Below, piece after piece: positions 54,691-64,000 of a DNA stretch of 64,000 nt (the first letter of the stretch is position 1; each line of letters begins with the position of its first letter). The notes below the pieces were generated by a model. It was not told the DNA's origin. It did no database searches and saw only the letters and a list, made by a program, of their open reading frames with translations. The stretch comes from Eustoma russellianum (Eukaryota > Streptophyta > Magnoliopsida > Gentianales > Gentianaceae), in contig AP025042.1 in the NCBI GenBank assembly GCA_036186865.1, positions 11,727,535-11,791,534 on the forward strand, written 5' to 3'. The position numbers and the translations under genes are program-made.

Positions 54691-55165
54691 CCTTACCCGA
54701 TCATCACTTAGGTCTAATGTCCTCACTTATTTCTAGAGTCGATACTCGGTATCATCATTCCTTACGTCTAAAATCATTACCTATTTCTAAGTTTGGTGTT
54801 TAGAATATAATCATCGCTTATGACTAAAATCAATGCTTATGCTCAAATCATCTCTGATCTTCAAATCACCACTTATGTCTAAGATCGCTTCTTATTTCCA
54901 AATAATACTTAGTATATAATCAGTGTTTACGACTAAAATCAATGCTTGAGTCAAAAATCAATTCTTAATCAAGATCGTCACTTACGTCTAAAGTCGTGAC
55001 TTTACGGGTAGAATCATCCCTTAACCTCTAAGGACACATTTTATTTCCAATAACATGCCCAACATATAATCATTACTTGCGGCTAAAAATCGATACTTAT
55101 TTCTAAGATCGTGACTTAAGTGCAAAATCATAACTTAATATCTAAGATCATAGCTTAAATTTATG
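54690..55165. repeat. Degenerate array of ATCATxRCTTAxGTCTAA units
   Basis: Roughly twenty diverged units of about 20 bases (for example ATCACCACTTATGTCTAAG, ATCGTCACTTACGTCTAAA, ATCATAACTTAATATCTAAG). Single or paired copies occur in the leaders of this element (55612-55705) and of gypsy-2 (29128-29205), so the array looks like an expansion of a leader motif. Confidence 0.75.
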
Positions 55166-55199
55166 CTTCCGCCGTGGATCTAGAGCCATGCTCTGATAG

Positions 55200-55485
55200 A
55201 TCGCACTGTCGAACACGTAGTACTTCTTAAACTCATTTTGAAATTAGTTCCAAGTGATTGGCGGTGTCAGTTGTGCTGCGCCATCATTCCTCCGCATCTC
55301 CTTCTCGGAGAATCTCAGGTCTGAGTGCAATGGTGGTGGAGGTGGTGCATGCTAGTTCAGCAGCTGGTGCCGCTGTGCTAAGGTGCTGGTCATGGTGACT
55401 ATGACATCTTCAAGTGCTTGAAGATGATCCCTGATTTTGGTGGTTCTCCCCACCGTTCCCAGTTGGCTCACGTCGTGGAGGCATT
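55200..55485 (-). pseudogene. gag: LARD-like element gag remnant
   Basis: ATG at 55485: MPPRREPTGNGGENHQNQGS, then TGA; later frames show APPPPPLHS and PPITWN-stop-FQNEFKKYYVFDSA, matching the capsid PPxxWxxFxxxFxxxY segment. Large parts between are deleted. It shows descent from a Del/Tekay-like gypsy element. Confidence 0.75.
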
Positions 55486-55745
55486 TCCTGTTATCAGAGT
55501 TCATGAGAGGAAATCACATTAGTCAAAAATAAATCGAAAGGTTGAACGCCGATAAATCGATAGTTAGACAAGGAAAGCTCACCATCGGCACACACCTCCC
55601 ATAACCCGATCATAACCTAGGTCTAAGATCATATCTTAAGTCTATTTTGTTTATTAGGGGTAAAATCAAAATTTTATAAAAGATCGTAACTTATGTCTAA
55701 GTGATCTAATTAAGCATGTGTTTCCGAGGCGGATCTGAAGCCTCG

Positions 55746-55757
55746 GCTCTGATACCA
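55746..55757 (-). other. LARD-like element primer-binding site
   Basis: The minus strand reads TGGTATCAGAGC, a perfect match to initiator tRNA-Met, two bases inside the LTR. A decayed second copy of the same neighbourhood (GTGGATCTAGAGCCATGCTC on plus) lies at 55173-55195. Confidence 0.95.
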
Positions 55758-55759
55758 TC

Positions 55760-58700
55760 TGTAGCGCCCCGCTCCCGAGCCCTATCATCGGGAACAGTGC
55801 ACCTGCCGTATCTCACTAAGGAGAATACAAGGCGTCAAATCGATCTCTTACATGTCAGAAATGACGTCGAAATTTTTCTCGCGGAAACGTAAATCATAAC
55901 TTAAATTAAACTCCAATAATTGTCATTACATTACTGAATAAAAATTCTGATAATAAAAGTAATAAAGAAGTCTGTGAAAATCCCCAAAAGATAACTACCA
56001 AAAATCAGCTGCAGAGTTCCCCTCGTATCCTAGCTGCAGCTATCAACCAGCCCACTCAGCTATGTCCGTCCCGTCCTCAACAAAGACGTGCTCGTAGTCC
56101 TCATCTGGCTCACCTGGAAAGTAGGGGTGAGTGACAGAAATCACCCAGTAGATGTCCGCCTCAAACAAATACAAAACGTATATACCAAAATGATACAACC
56201 ACATAGCACATAAACATGATATAACACATAGCACATACATATAAGATAACATGCATAAGATAAAGTAAATGCGGTAAGTAAAGCACTCCACATAAAAATG
56301 CGCAAGTACGTGATGCATGCTCAATTAACGTGTCACACGCAACAAGAATCATGTCATGCAATATGCCCTAGACCTATATGCAATGCATGATCCCGGGATT
56401 GACTGGATGCCTGTAGCCCGTACACTACAATCCACCCTGACCGATGCCCGTGGCTCGTACACCACGATCCACCTTAATCGATGCCCATGGCCCTTACACC
56501 ATGATCCACCATGACCGAGTACCCATGGCCCGTACACCATGATCCACTCCACTTGAGCGTCTGAGACCCGTACATCTCAACCCACTCCAAATGCAATGCA
56601 CGTGCCATGAATGCAGCAACAACCAAATCGCCTGGGGCCCGTACGCTCATCCTCACCGTCTCCGGCACTCAATATTTGGCTTCGTAAAATTTTCGAATAT
56701 TGGAAAGTTGTTATTTATCACCACCCTTATTTTTTTCCCTTAGCTTGTATTAATTTACTAGAATTTTCTACTAATTTACCCTAAGATTCTCTTATTTAAT
56801 TTTATTTATTACTATTAATTTTTGATTACTTAAATTTACCAAACTTCAGAAATTAAGTGAAAATAATTTAAATTTACCCTCTTATATTTTCTGGAATTTA
56901 TTTGAATTCTATTGGTATTTAATTATATTTTCCTGGTCTGATCCGCCAGACCCGATACATTTTTTTGAGGTAAATGGGCCGCCTTTGGCTCGACCCGCTG
57001 CCAGTCGACCCGGTCCGTTGGCTGACATATTCTCTTTACTTTATTTATTTATTTATTGGCTGTTCCACCAGTGGCAACCCGCGCTGTGATTCGTTTTTCG
57101 TTCCCAACCCCCATTTTCTCCTATTTCCTGTCTATAGGAACCTATTCTAAGGCCAAAACATAACTTTTTAAAGGCTCCTGATGTAAAAGTTCCCTTTTTT
57201 CCCCATTTCTATGGATATTTTGTTTTCGATTCAATCATACCACCAATTTCACACACATACACGCACATAGCAGCCACAAACAATATATCTCATGCTTTCC
57301 AACATATACATAATTAACAACTTAAACAAATAAAAACAACGAAATAAAATTTACAACTTAAACAAATAAAACAACGAAGCACATTAGTATACCATCAAAG
57401 CATGCATGAATCATATCCGTTTGAGGGGGAAAAGGCACCTACCTTTTTGACGAATTAACTTCCTACGCGGAATCTCTTCTTCCCAACCCCGCTGACCTCT
57501 ATACTTGGTGTTGGGCAAATCCTTCTTTTCTCCCTATAGGACTCGAATGGTTGTTTTGGAAAAGGACAAAAAAAAACTTTAAAGCCTACACTTAATCCAG
57601 GAAGTTGACAAGTACAACTTTAAAAACCTTTTCATTTACCGTTATACTTTTCCGTTTATCATTTTATTACCGTTTAAATTCTAATTTATCATCTACGTAT
57701 AAGTATACTCACGTATAGGCACGCGTCCATACACGTGCATATACGCACTTATACTTACGCGATATAATTTACTAATCACATGCATTTAGCAATTATGCCC
57801 CCCTATGTTGTCACTGGATGAGGCTGGAAGAACATTCAACAAAAAGCCAAACACTCTCGGCCCAACATATCCTCAAATATTACTTCCAATTTCACAAACA
57901 TATAAAATATACCTTAGCCCTATCAATTTCTCTTTTCTTTTCTTTTTTTTCCTTGGCCGAAACCCACTCCACATAAATTTGTTGCCGTATATATATTTTC
58001 ATTCACAACACATTTATCACCTAAGCCCATGCACGCACAATTTAAAGATTAGAACAACACACAACTAAAATAAACGTACATGTACATAGTTAACAAAATA
58101 AAGGAAAACAAATAACACCAAGTAAAAGAAACCTCAACATCTCTTTTTTTTGTCCCTTTTTCTTTTCATTCTCCACCACGGCAGCCATAACGATGAGCAT
58201 CAACAGCAAACTAAATCCCATATTATAATTAATCAACACATGCAGAAACGACAACAATTAATATCCATTTATGTATAAATCAATATGTCATCAAATTTTC
58301 TTTTAGCACCATAGATTCGGCTGCACCAAATTTACATATAGTCATCTTCCTACCAACGGTCTATATGCATAATCATCATCAAGATTATTTCATCTTTGAA
58401 TATATACACATGATCGTTACATAAATACAATGATTACATATGTATAATCAAACATATATGCAAATCACAACTAGTAAATATAGCAAAGATACTTGCCTCG
58501 TATCTCGATTACACTCAACCGTACGAAGAAACCAGAATGAAAACGGACAATAGTTGATCTCTTTTTTTCTTCTTTGGAGCAGCGTCTGCACTTGGAGAAT
58601 TTAGGCAGCCGCTGTCGTGACTACCATTGCTGCCAGGATTATCTTGGGAGAATTAGGGTAGAATTGGGAGGGAAGCAGCCGATGGGTAGCATATTTAGGT

Positions 58701-59049
58701 GTTGCTTCTTTTTTTTCTTTTTCTTGCTTCGGCCAATGGCTTTGGGGAAAACAAAGGCAGCTTGCTGGGAATCTTGGGGGAGGCTGCCGATGTGTGTATG
58801 TTTCATGTGGGGGATTATTTTGGTGGGATATGTGCGTATATATAGATGAGTGCAATTAGGTTTCCTATTAGGTATAGGTAGTATATGTAAAGTATATCTT
58901 TTGAGTAGTTAATTCATATGCATATCTCTTCTTTCAATCCTAATAGTATTGAGATAAATATTATCCTTTATTATATAACTACACTTCTCCTTTTAATTAT
59001 TATCCTTCTTATTTTATTTTTTTTATTTTACAACACACGGGTCATAACA
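55760..59049 (-). repeat. LARD-like element 5' LTR
   Basis: Collinear with 49442-52790. Tandem array 56412-56556, micro-exon 56043-56113, donor-like site 57443/57442. Confidence 0.95.
56043..56113 (-). CDS. LTR micro-exon, LARD-like 5' LTR
   Basis: GEPDEDYEHVFVEDG then TDIAEWAG and TGA. It differs from the other LTR of the same element by one synonymous change (CCG/CCA) and Ile/Val. Confidence 0.5.
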
Positions 59050-59054
59050 ATATC

Positions 59055-59260
59055 ATCCTCATCTCTCCCACTTCCATCTTCTACGACTGTGTCCACTTAA
59101 TGGCCCAGCACTCTGCTCTATATAATATTGCCAGCAACACTGCCACCCCATAAAATTTTCTCTTCAATTTAGTTGGGAAATTCTTGTCACATAGCACCCC
59201 TGAGGCCGCCCATCACCTACACCAGCCTGTTTGAACTTGGTGTGCTACACCATTAGAATG
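59055..59260 (-). pseudogene. RTE-type LINE, upstream part of the split ORF
   Basis: Minus-strand frames give FYGVAVLLAILYRAECWAIK and KMEVGEMRM, the segment just before the part at 49441. The two join through the ATATC target site. Further upstream sequence is lost, so the LINE copy is 5' truncated, as is usual. Confidence 0.8.
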
Positions 59261-59499
59261 ACTATAAGCATATAATACATGTTTGTATTTATGATTTGAG
59301 AAAAATCTCTGCATGCATTCACATATATGACATTATTTGTCTTGATCTCTTAACAAAGATTTTATGTTAAAATCATGCTTATGAGTTTTTAGTTGATTTT
59401 ATCATTTGAATTAGAATTTTATGTTAAGAACATTTGCCTAGATGTTCAAATGTGAAGCATGTTAGTTATATATAATACTGATAGCACTCTATGGTAAAT

Positions 59500-59770
59500 G
59501 AAAAACTAACAATTAGAGCTTTGATAGACCTAGCTTTGTTTCTTGTTATATTTCCTTGTTCATCTATTTTGTTTCTAAATACCCATTTAGTACCAATAAT
59601 AGGATGATCATTAGGTTTAGAGACTAACTCACAAACATTACTTCTTTCAAATTGATTTAACTCTTCTTGTATAGCTACTATCCAATCTTTATCAATAATA
59701 GCGTCTTTTATATTTTTAGGCTCAACTTGTGAAATGAAAGCATTTTTATGAAATTTTCTCCCTGTTAATA
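59500..59770 (-). pseudogene. copia-5 reverse transcriptase N-terminal remnant
   Basis: The minus strand reads AFISQVEPKNIKDAIIDKDW, IVAIQEELNQFERSNVCELV, HPIIGTKWVFRNKIDEQGNI, TRNKAR, typical of the start of Sirevirus-like copia RT. Homology stops at about 59505; the rest of RT and RNase H is absent. Confidence 0.85.
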
Positions 59771-60059
59771 TACCATGACTTGGTTCTTCTAGTGATCTTT
59801 CTTATATTTAAATGTTTTCGATAAATTTGAAGTATTACCTTTTACTTCTCCTTATTCTTTTATCTTAGAAATCGGTCCACTTACAAGTGGATTAATTCTA
59901 AGATGAACAAGGATATCTTCTTTTGAATTCTCAAGGTTTTCTATATGACTTACTTCAACTATCTCACTTTTGTTGTCATTAGTTTTGGTACATCATCAAG
60001 TAATTCACTGAACTTAAGATGAATGAACTCTTCCACTTTCATACTCCTTTTATTATATA

Positions 60060-60330
60060 CTATAAATGCCTTTTTATTTTGAGAATACCCATAAAGATTC
60101 CTTCATCCACTTTGAAATCGAGTTTATCCAAGTTATATTCGGTGTTAAGTTTGACACACTTGCAACCAAATACCTTGAAGTATCCAATGCTGGGTACTCT
60201 TCCTTTCCAAAGTTCATAAGGTGTCTTTCTGAGAGATGGTCTTATGTAAACTCTATTTATCACATGAGAAACGGTATTGACCGCTTTAGCCTAAAAATAC
60301 TTGGGAAGCCCAAATTCATTTAGCATGGCT
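60060..60330 (-). pseudogene. copia-5 integrase C-terminal remnant
   Basis: The minus strand carries RKTPYELWKGRVPSIGYFKV, FGCKCVKLNTEYNLDKLDFK and GIFMGILKIKR, the segment after the integrase core in copia elements. Confidence 0.85.
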
Positions 60331-60334
60331 ATAC

Positions 60335-60559
60335 TCATTTCTTGAAGGTTTTGTTCTTCCTTTCTGCAACACCATTTTGTTGAGGAGTTCTAGAAGCTGA
60401 AAAGTTGTGTCTATATTCTTTGGATACACAAAATTCTTGAAACTCACCGTCAAACTCACCACATCTATCCCTTCTAATTTCCTTGATAGTAAGATTACCA
60501 GTCATATGATCTGATGTCCTAGAACCTACTGTCCATGGGTTACCCTTGTTATGATCCAC
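60335..60559 (-). pseudogene. copia-5 in-frame protease-integrase deletion fusion
   Basis: One open frame starts as a protease (PWTVGSRTSDHMTGNLT; the usual DSGASDHM is GSRTSDHM) and passes directly into integrase (IKEIRRDRCGEFDGEFQEFC, SASRTPQQNGVAERKNKTFK). Pre-integrase and the first integrase Asp are deleted without frame loss. The protease catalytic Asp is Gly and the integrase SDxGGEF motif is altered, so it is inactive. Confidence 0.83.
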
Positions 60560-60749
60560 ACTTACCGTTGAAGCTTGTATTTATGCATCTCCAATCTGCT
60601 TTTTGCGCCACATCTGAAGTAATGTGTCTATATGAACTTTTGTAAGCTTAGTAGAATCTCCTTGTGATTAATAGTCTTATTCTAAATTAGCAGCTCTATT
60701 TTGTGTGTAGGGAGAATTTGAAAGATTCCTCCAAGTACGCTTACTTTGT

Positions 60750-61105
60750 CTATTTTTTCAAGATTTGCTATTCTGGACAATGGGTGACTTTCCTTCTTCT
60801 GGGATACCGTGGAGTTTATAACAATTACCTACTATATGACCGTTTCTCTTGTAATGTTTACAGAACCTCTTAGATTTTTCATATCCCTTATTGCCAACGT
60901 TATACCTTCTTCATCCTATGTACTTTATTGTAGATCAATGCATATGTTTCTATTGACAAATTTGGATTTATAGTTTCCATCATGACCTTCTTCCTACTTT
61001 CCTCATGTTTAAATTCAACAAAAGCTGCCTTCAAACTAGACAGTGGTTTAATAGCAAGAATTCTGCCTCTTGCACCATCATAGTCAGGATGTAATCTCAC
61101 ACATT
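60750..61105 (-). pseudogene. copia-5 gag remnant with zinc knuckle
   Basis: The minus strand reads MRLHPDYDGARGRILAIKPL, SSLKAAFVEFKHEESRKKVM (61100 to about 60990), and, nearer the protease, FCKHYKRNGHIVGNCYKLHG. This is a copia Gag zinc knuckle whose second Cys is Tyr. Confidence 0.78.
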
Positions 61106-61289
61106 CTTGATATTTGGTTAACCAAGTGAAAAAGAAACAAGAGCGTTCTCACACATTCTAAATATTTAGTGTGCAGCTTCCGGACAAGAGGTTAACATGG
61201 GCAAACAATTATGTTCAGTCCTAACTTCCATCAGAAAAAAGAAGTAATATGTGAAATTATGTGCTTCCAAGGGGTACAGAAGCATAAAG

Positions 61290-61455
61290 TATATGCTAGC
61301 CTTCCGGGGATTGCTGGCAGATCTAAGAAGCAATCGTTTGATAGCATCAAGTCCAGGATTCTCTATAGAATCAGCGGTTAGGATGAAAAACTCTTGTCCA
61401 TGGCCGGTGTAGAGACTTTTGTAGAATCAGTTTTGCAAGAAATACATGTGGAAAG
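61290..61455 (+). pseudogene. L1-type LINE reverse transcriptase fragment
   Basis: LPGIAGRSKKQSFDSIKSRI, LYRISG, a TAG in place of Trp, then DEKLLSMAGVETFVESVLQE. This is the LPxxxGRSKxxxFxxIKxR...GWxxKLLSxAGxExLIKxVxQ segment of plant L1 ORF2. Nothing else of the element was recognised nearby. Confidence 0.82.
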
Positions 61456-61806
61456 ATACATGCAAAAAAAAGAAGCAAACCAACATGGATGAAAAAGAGA
61501 AAATTCGACAATCAACAATTATTTGTAATTATTCTATAATTACTAGCGTTTCCATATAAAAGCGTGATACTTAGACTATATTAGAGATAATGTATACACT
61601 TGAACAATTGAATGAAAAATATTATTTTTTCTTCTATTTGAAAATGGTATTAGAGCCTCGCAATTGATCTGTGAGGACTCAGAATATCTGATTCATCTTT
61701 GTCCCAACTTGAAAATTTCTCAAACCGAAATTCTAGAATAAGATCAAGTCTTCACATAATAACTGAAACCTTCACGTCAAACAAAGACCACCAGTATACA
61801 GCCAGA

Positions 61807-62480
61807 TGGCAAACGGAGAGTTTAGCAAACCAAAAACTCAAACAATAACCGATGAACTGACATGGCAGATTGCCAATCTTCTCAAAAACAAATTAGGCAG
61901 TCTGTCATTGAATGAGATGGACACCGACAGTTTGACTATGAGTTTTAAACTAGATCACGATAACTGTTAACTATGGGCATGCCTCATGAAGAAATCAATC
62001 GGAAGTAGAGGGAAATCATACCATCTCACAAGTGCCCCACCTAACATTAGTGATCCATCATTTGCCATGTGAGAGCAACACGACCAAGCAGTGTTCACAT
62101 GGATAGTTCAGAACATTCAACCCACAATCATCAAAACGTAGCACAATGTCCCATGGCCAAAAACCTCTATAGCCTTGCCGTGAGATATGGCAGCAGCACG
62201 AATTCATTCCAGACCTGTGAACTACACAGAAAAGCATGCACTGTCAAATAAGGAGGGGAAACACTTGAGAAATCATGGTGCAGCCTATAAAGAATTTGGA
62301 TTGGGATCGACTGGGGCAATCCTAACCCCATGAAAGACCCAAACACATAGCAATTTACAACCAGATTGTACCTGAACAAATATAATTTCGATTTCTTACA
62401 ACTATGAATGACAGATATGAGCATGTCCGCAGAGATATACTAAAGGAATATCTACTTCTCTCAGTAGAGCAAGCCCACTC
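61807..62480 (+). pseudogene. copia-6 gag
   Basis: FKLDHDNC-stop-LWACLMKKSIGSRGKSYHLT, APPNISDPSFAM-stop-EQHDQAVFTWIVQN, AKNLYSLAVRYGSSTN, FQTCELHRKACTVK, and MNDRYEHVRRDILKEYLLLS (62404 onward) are the successive blocks of a copia Gag. Stops are frequent. Confidence 0.82.
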
Positions 62481-63078
62481 AAGGGTATAGAGGGAGCTGC
62501 CAGGCTCCAGATCTTATGAACTGTAACCAACCCAACCCTTGAGTCACTCTCATCACAGGGAGAAGAAATTGGTTTGGGTTTGGCATCAAAACTAAAATCC
62601 AACACCATCGGAGAACAGGGACGCAACAGGGACCAATACAGCCACTCATAACCTGTGGGAACATCACTGTAGGAGGACACGTTGCAGTTGTAATACACAA
62701 ACTACAAGAACACAAGCACACAGAGAAATGTGCTTCAAAATTGTCGGATACCTAGACTAGTGGGCTGAGAATCCGAAGAACGAACAAGGAGAGCTCACGC
62801 GGCAAGTGTCCCTGAGGATTTACAAGCTGGAGGCCATGGAGGATTGGCCGCCGATAGTAGCGGAGAACCCAAAGATCTCCTCACAGTCACCCACACAGCT
62901 GAGAAGAAAGGTAAGGACACTTAGGGTTGTGGGAATGAGGCTAAGGAGATGTAAATGAAATCCCTAAAGTCCAAAAGGATAAAAGGACCGGACCAACAGA
63001 CGATGTATTAACAAGGGTCCAAATTTAAAGCTCTAGAGACTGATACCCAACAGGCCCAAACCTCTAAAAGTAAATCAG

Positions 63079-63200
63079 TGAATTCTTGATAGTGGGGCGA
63101 CAGACACGATGGCTCATGACTCTTCTGATATTATTAGCTCGATACAGTGGTATAAGGCCCAATTAGACGGCCAATGAGGGCTTGGCCCTAGTCTGAGGTA
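63079..63200 (+). pseudogene. copia-6 aspartic protease
   Basis: ILDSGATDTMAHDSSDIIS with intact DSGA. The Trp that normally precedes it is TGA (63079-63081). Confidence 0.85.
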
Positions 63201-63394
63201 CAAGTCTATCACGATTTTGTACAAATTAAATTTAAATCATTGTCTTCATGTTCCCTCCTTATCATCCAAATTATTATCAGTCAACCATGTCACAAAGGAG
63301 TTAAATTGTGTTGTACTAATATATCTTTAGTTTTGCCTCTTGCAGGAGATCCATTCAAGGAAGATCATTAGCCGTGGCACTGAATGCAACGGTC

Positions 63395-63990
63395 TCTACT
63401 AAGTGGATGAAGTGGCACAATAGGAAACGGTTTTACTCTCTTATAGGAAAACAAATCGGCAGATCTATCTTTGGCATCGACGACCGGGACACCCATCTAT
63501 AAGTTATCTCTGTCATCTTTTTTCATCTTTATTTCAAAATAATGATATTTCCTTTTCGTGTAAGACATGCGTCTTGGCAAAAAGCCACCAAACTTCTTTT
63601 TATTCAAAAAATACTTGAGTTGCTTCTATGTTTTCATTGATTCATTCAGGCATGTGGGGACCTTCACTCATCCGTACTAGTAATGGTTTACAATATTTTG
63701 TGATATTTGTTGATGACTTTTCACATATGATATGGGTATATTTCCTTCAACACAAAAGTGAAGTGCATGCAAAGTTCGTAGAGTTTTACCAAATGATACA
63801 GACCCAGCTTAATACCCATATAAAAACCCTTCGATCCAATAATAGTGGCGAATATATTGACTGAGAAGTGAAAACTTTTTTTCAAGAAAATGGGATCATC
63901 CACCCAACCTCACGCCCAAATACACCTAAGCAAAATAGAGTTGCATAACGGAAAAATCGCATTCTTTTAAAAATGACTAAATCTCTAATG
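63395..63990 (+). pseudogene. copia-6 pre-integrase and integrase core
   Basis: YRKTNRQIYLWHRRPGHPSI (zinc region), CKTCVLAKSHQTSF, then HSGMWGPSLIRTSNGLQYFV, IFVDDFSHMIWVYFLQHKSE (first Asp), TLRSNNSGEYID (Asp replaced by Asn in SDNSGEY), stop, and PTSRPNTPKQNRVA-stop-RKN. Inactive. Confidence 0.88.
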
Positions 63991-64000
63991 TTTGAATCCC

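Larger units (their letters stand above)
49442..59049 (-). mobile_element. Non-autonomous gypsy derivative (LARD-like) with 3.3-kb LTRs
   Basis: LTRs 49442-52790 and 55760-59049; target duplication ATATC at 49437-49441 and 59050-59054. Primer-binding site (55746-55757) and polypurine tract (52791-52804) are intact. The 2.97-kb interior has only a broken gag start and no protease, RT or integrase. It is inserted in the ORF of an RTE LINE between KMEVGEMRM and RMFGHTRVD. The leader and LTR ends resemble gypsy-2, a plausible autonomous partner lineage. Confidence 0.94.
61645..64000 (+). mobile_element. Ty1/copia remnant copia-6 (runs off the window)
   Basis: A primer-binding site variant TGGTATTAGAGC at 61645 marks the end of a decayed 5' LTR. 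gag, protease, pre-integrase and integrase follow in order, all with stops. The right end is outside the window. Confidence 0.85.

Noticed and set aside
59500..61105. Endogenous pararetrovirus
   Set aside because: Domain order and motifs are copia (integrase present, copia RT start); no movement or coat protein features.
1..64000. tRNA, rRNA, CRISPR or organellar inserts
   Set aside because: None recognised on either strand; the only tRNA-like matches are the 11-12 base primer-binding sites.

Overview
This window is plant nuclear DNA: almost wall-to-wall nested retrotransposons beside one host gene end. The host-gene evidence is the 5' part of an ornithine aminotransferase gene (minus strand, 530-1993), with exon-exon junctions that match in phase. 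The repeats (Ty3/gypsy elements with 2.2-3.3 kb LTRs, Ty1/copia elements, an RTE-type LINE with a TTG-repeat tail, an Au/SolS-like SINE remnant) fit an asterid eudicot, probably Solanaceae. The family placement is inference.

Layout. 1-1993: ornithine aminotransferase exons 1-2 and introns. About 2.4/3.3-5.1 kb: solo LTR of a gypsy family. 6211-33122: a Ty1/copia element on the minus strand (copia-1), split twice. Its RNase H region holds a Mutator-like long-TIR element (8224-20005, 10-bp TSD), and that element's right TIR holds a complete plus-strand gypsy element (gypsy-1, 9969-19972, TSD GCCAA). Its integrase region holds a complete minus-strand gypsy element (gypsy-2, 21979-31465, TSD AGTAT). 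34598-43868: a plus-strand copia element (copia-2) whose integrase is split by a 3.5-kb solo gypsy LTR (36967-40476). 44318-48680: decayed copia-3 with a composite insertion inside its LTR. 48848-59260: 3' end of an RTE LINE (minus) split by a 9.6-kb pol-less gypsy derivative with 3.3-kb LTRs (49442-59049, TSD ATATC). 59.5-64 kb: decayed copia fragments on both strands and an L1-type LINE scrap.

Two patterns stand out. (1) All gypsy-type LTRs here (four families, eight copies counting the solo LTR at 4.8 kb) carry, 240-350 bp before their 3' end, a splice-acceptor-like site followed by a short acidic reading frame of the form GEPDxDYExIFVEDG...EWAG-stop. Between families most base changes in it are synonymous. 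A conserved donor-like site lies 0.9-1.9 kb upstream inside the same LTR. This looks like a spliced micro-exon or upstream ORF under protein-level constraint within a 'non-coding' LTR. (2) gypsy-1 and gypsy-2 carry a 69-70 bp GT-AG intron at exactly the same codon between reverse transcriptase and RNase H, with a CTAAC branch-point motif; unspliced RNA would stop just after RT.

Every retroelement coding region has lesions: stops, frameshifts or altered RT active sites. Many of the lesions in gypsy-1 and in the aminotransferase exon are single-base indels and could be assembly errors rather than biology. No tRNA, rRNA, CRISPR or organellar genes were seen.
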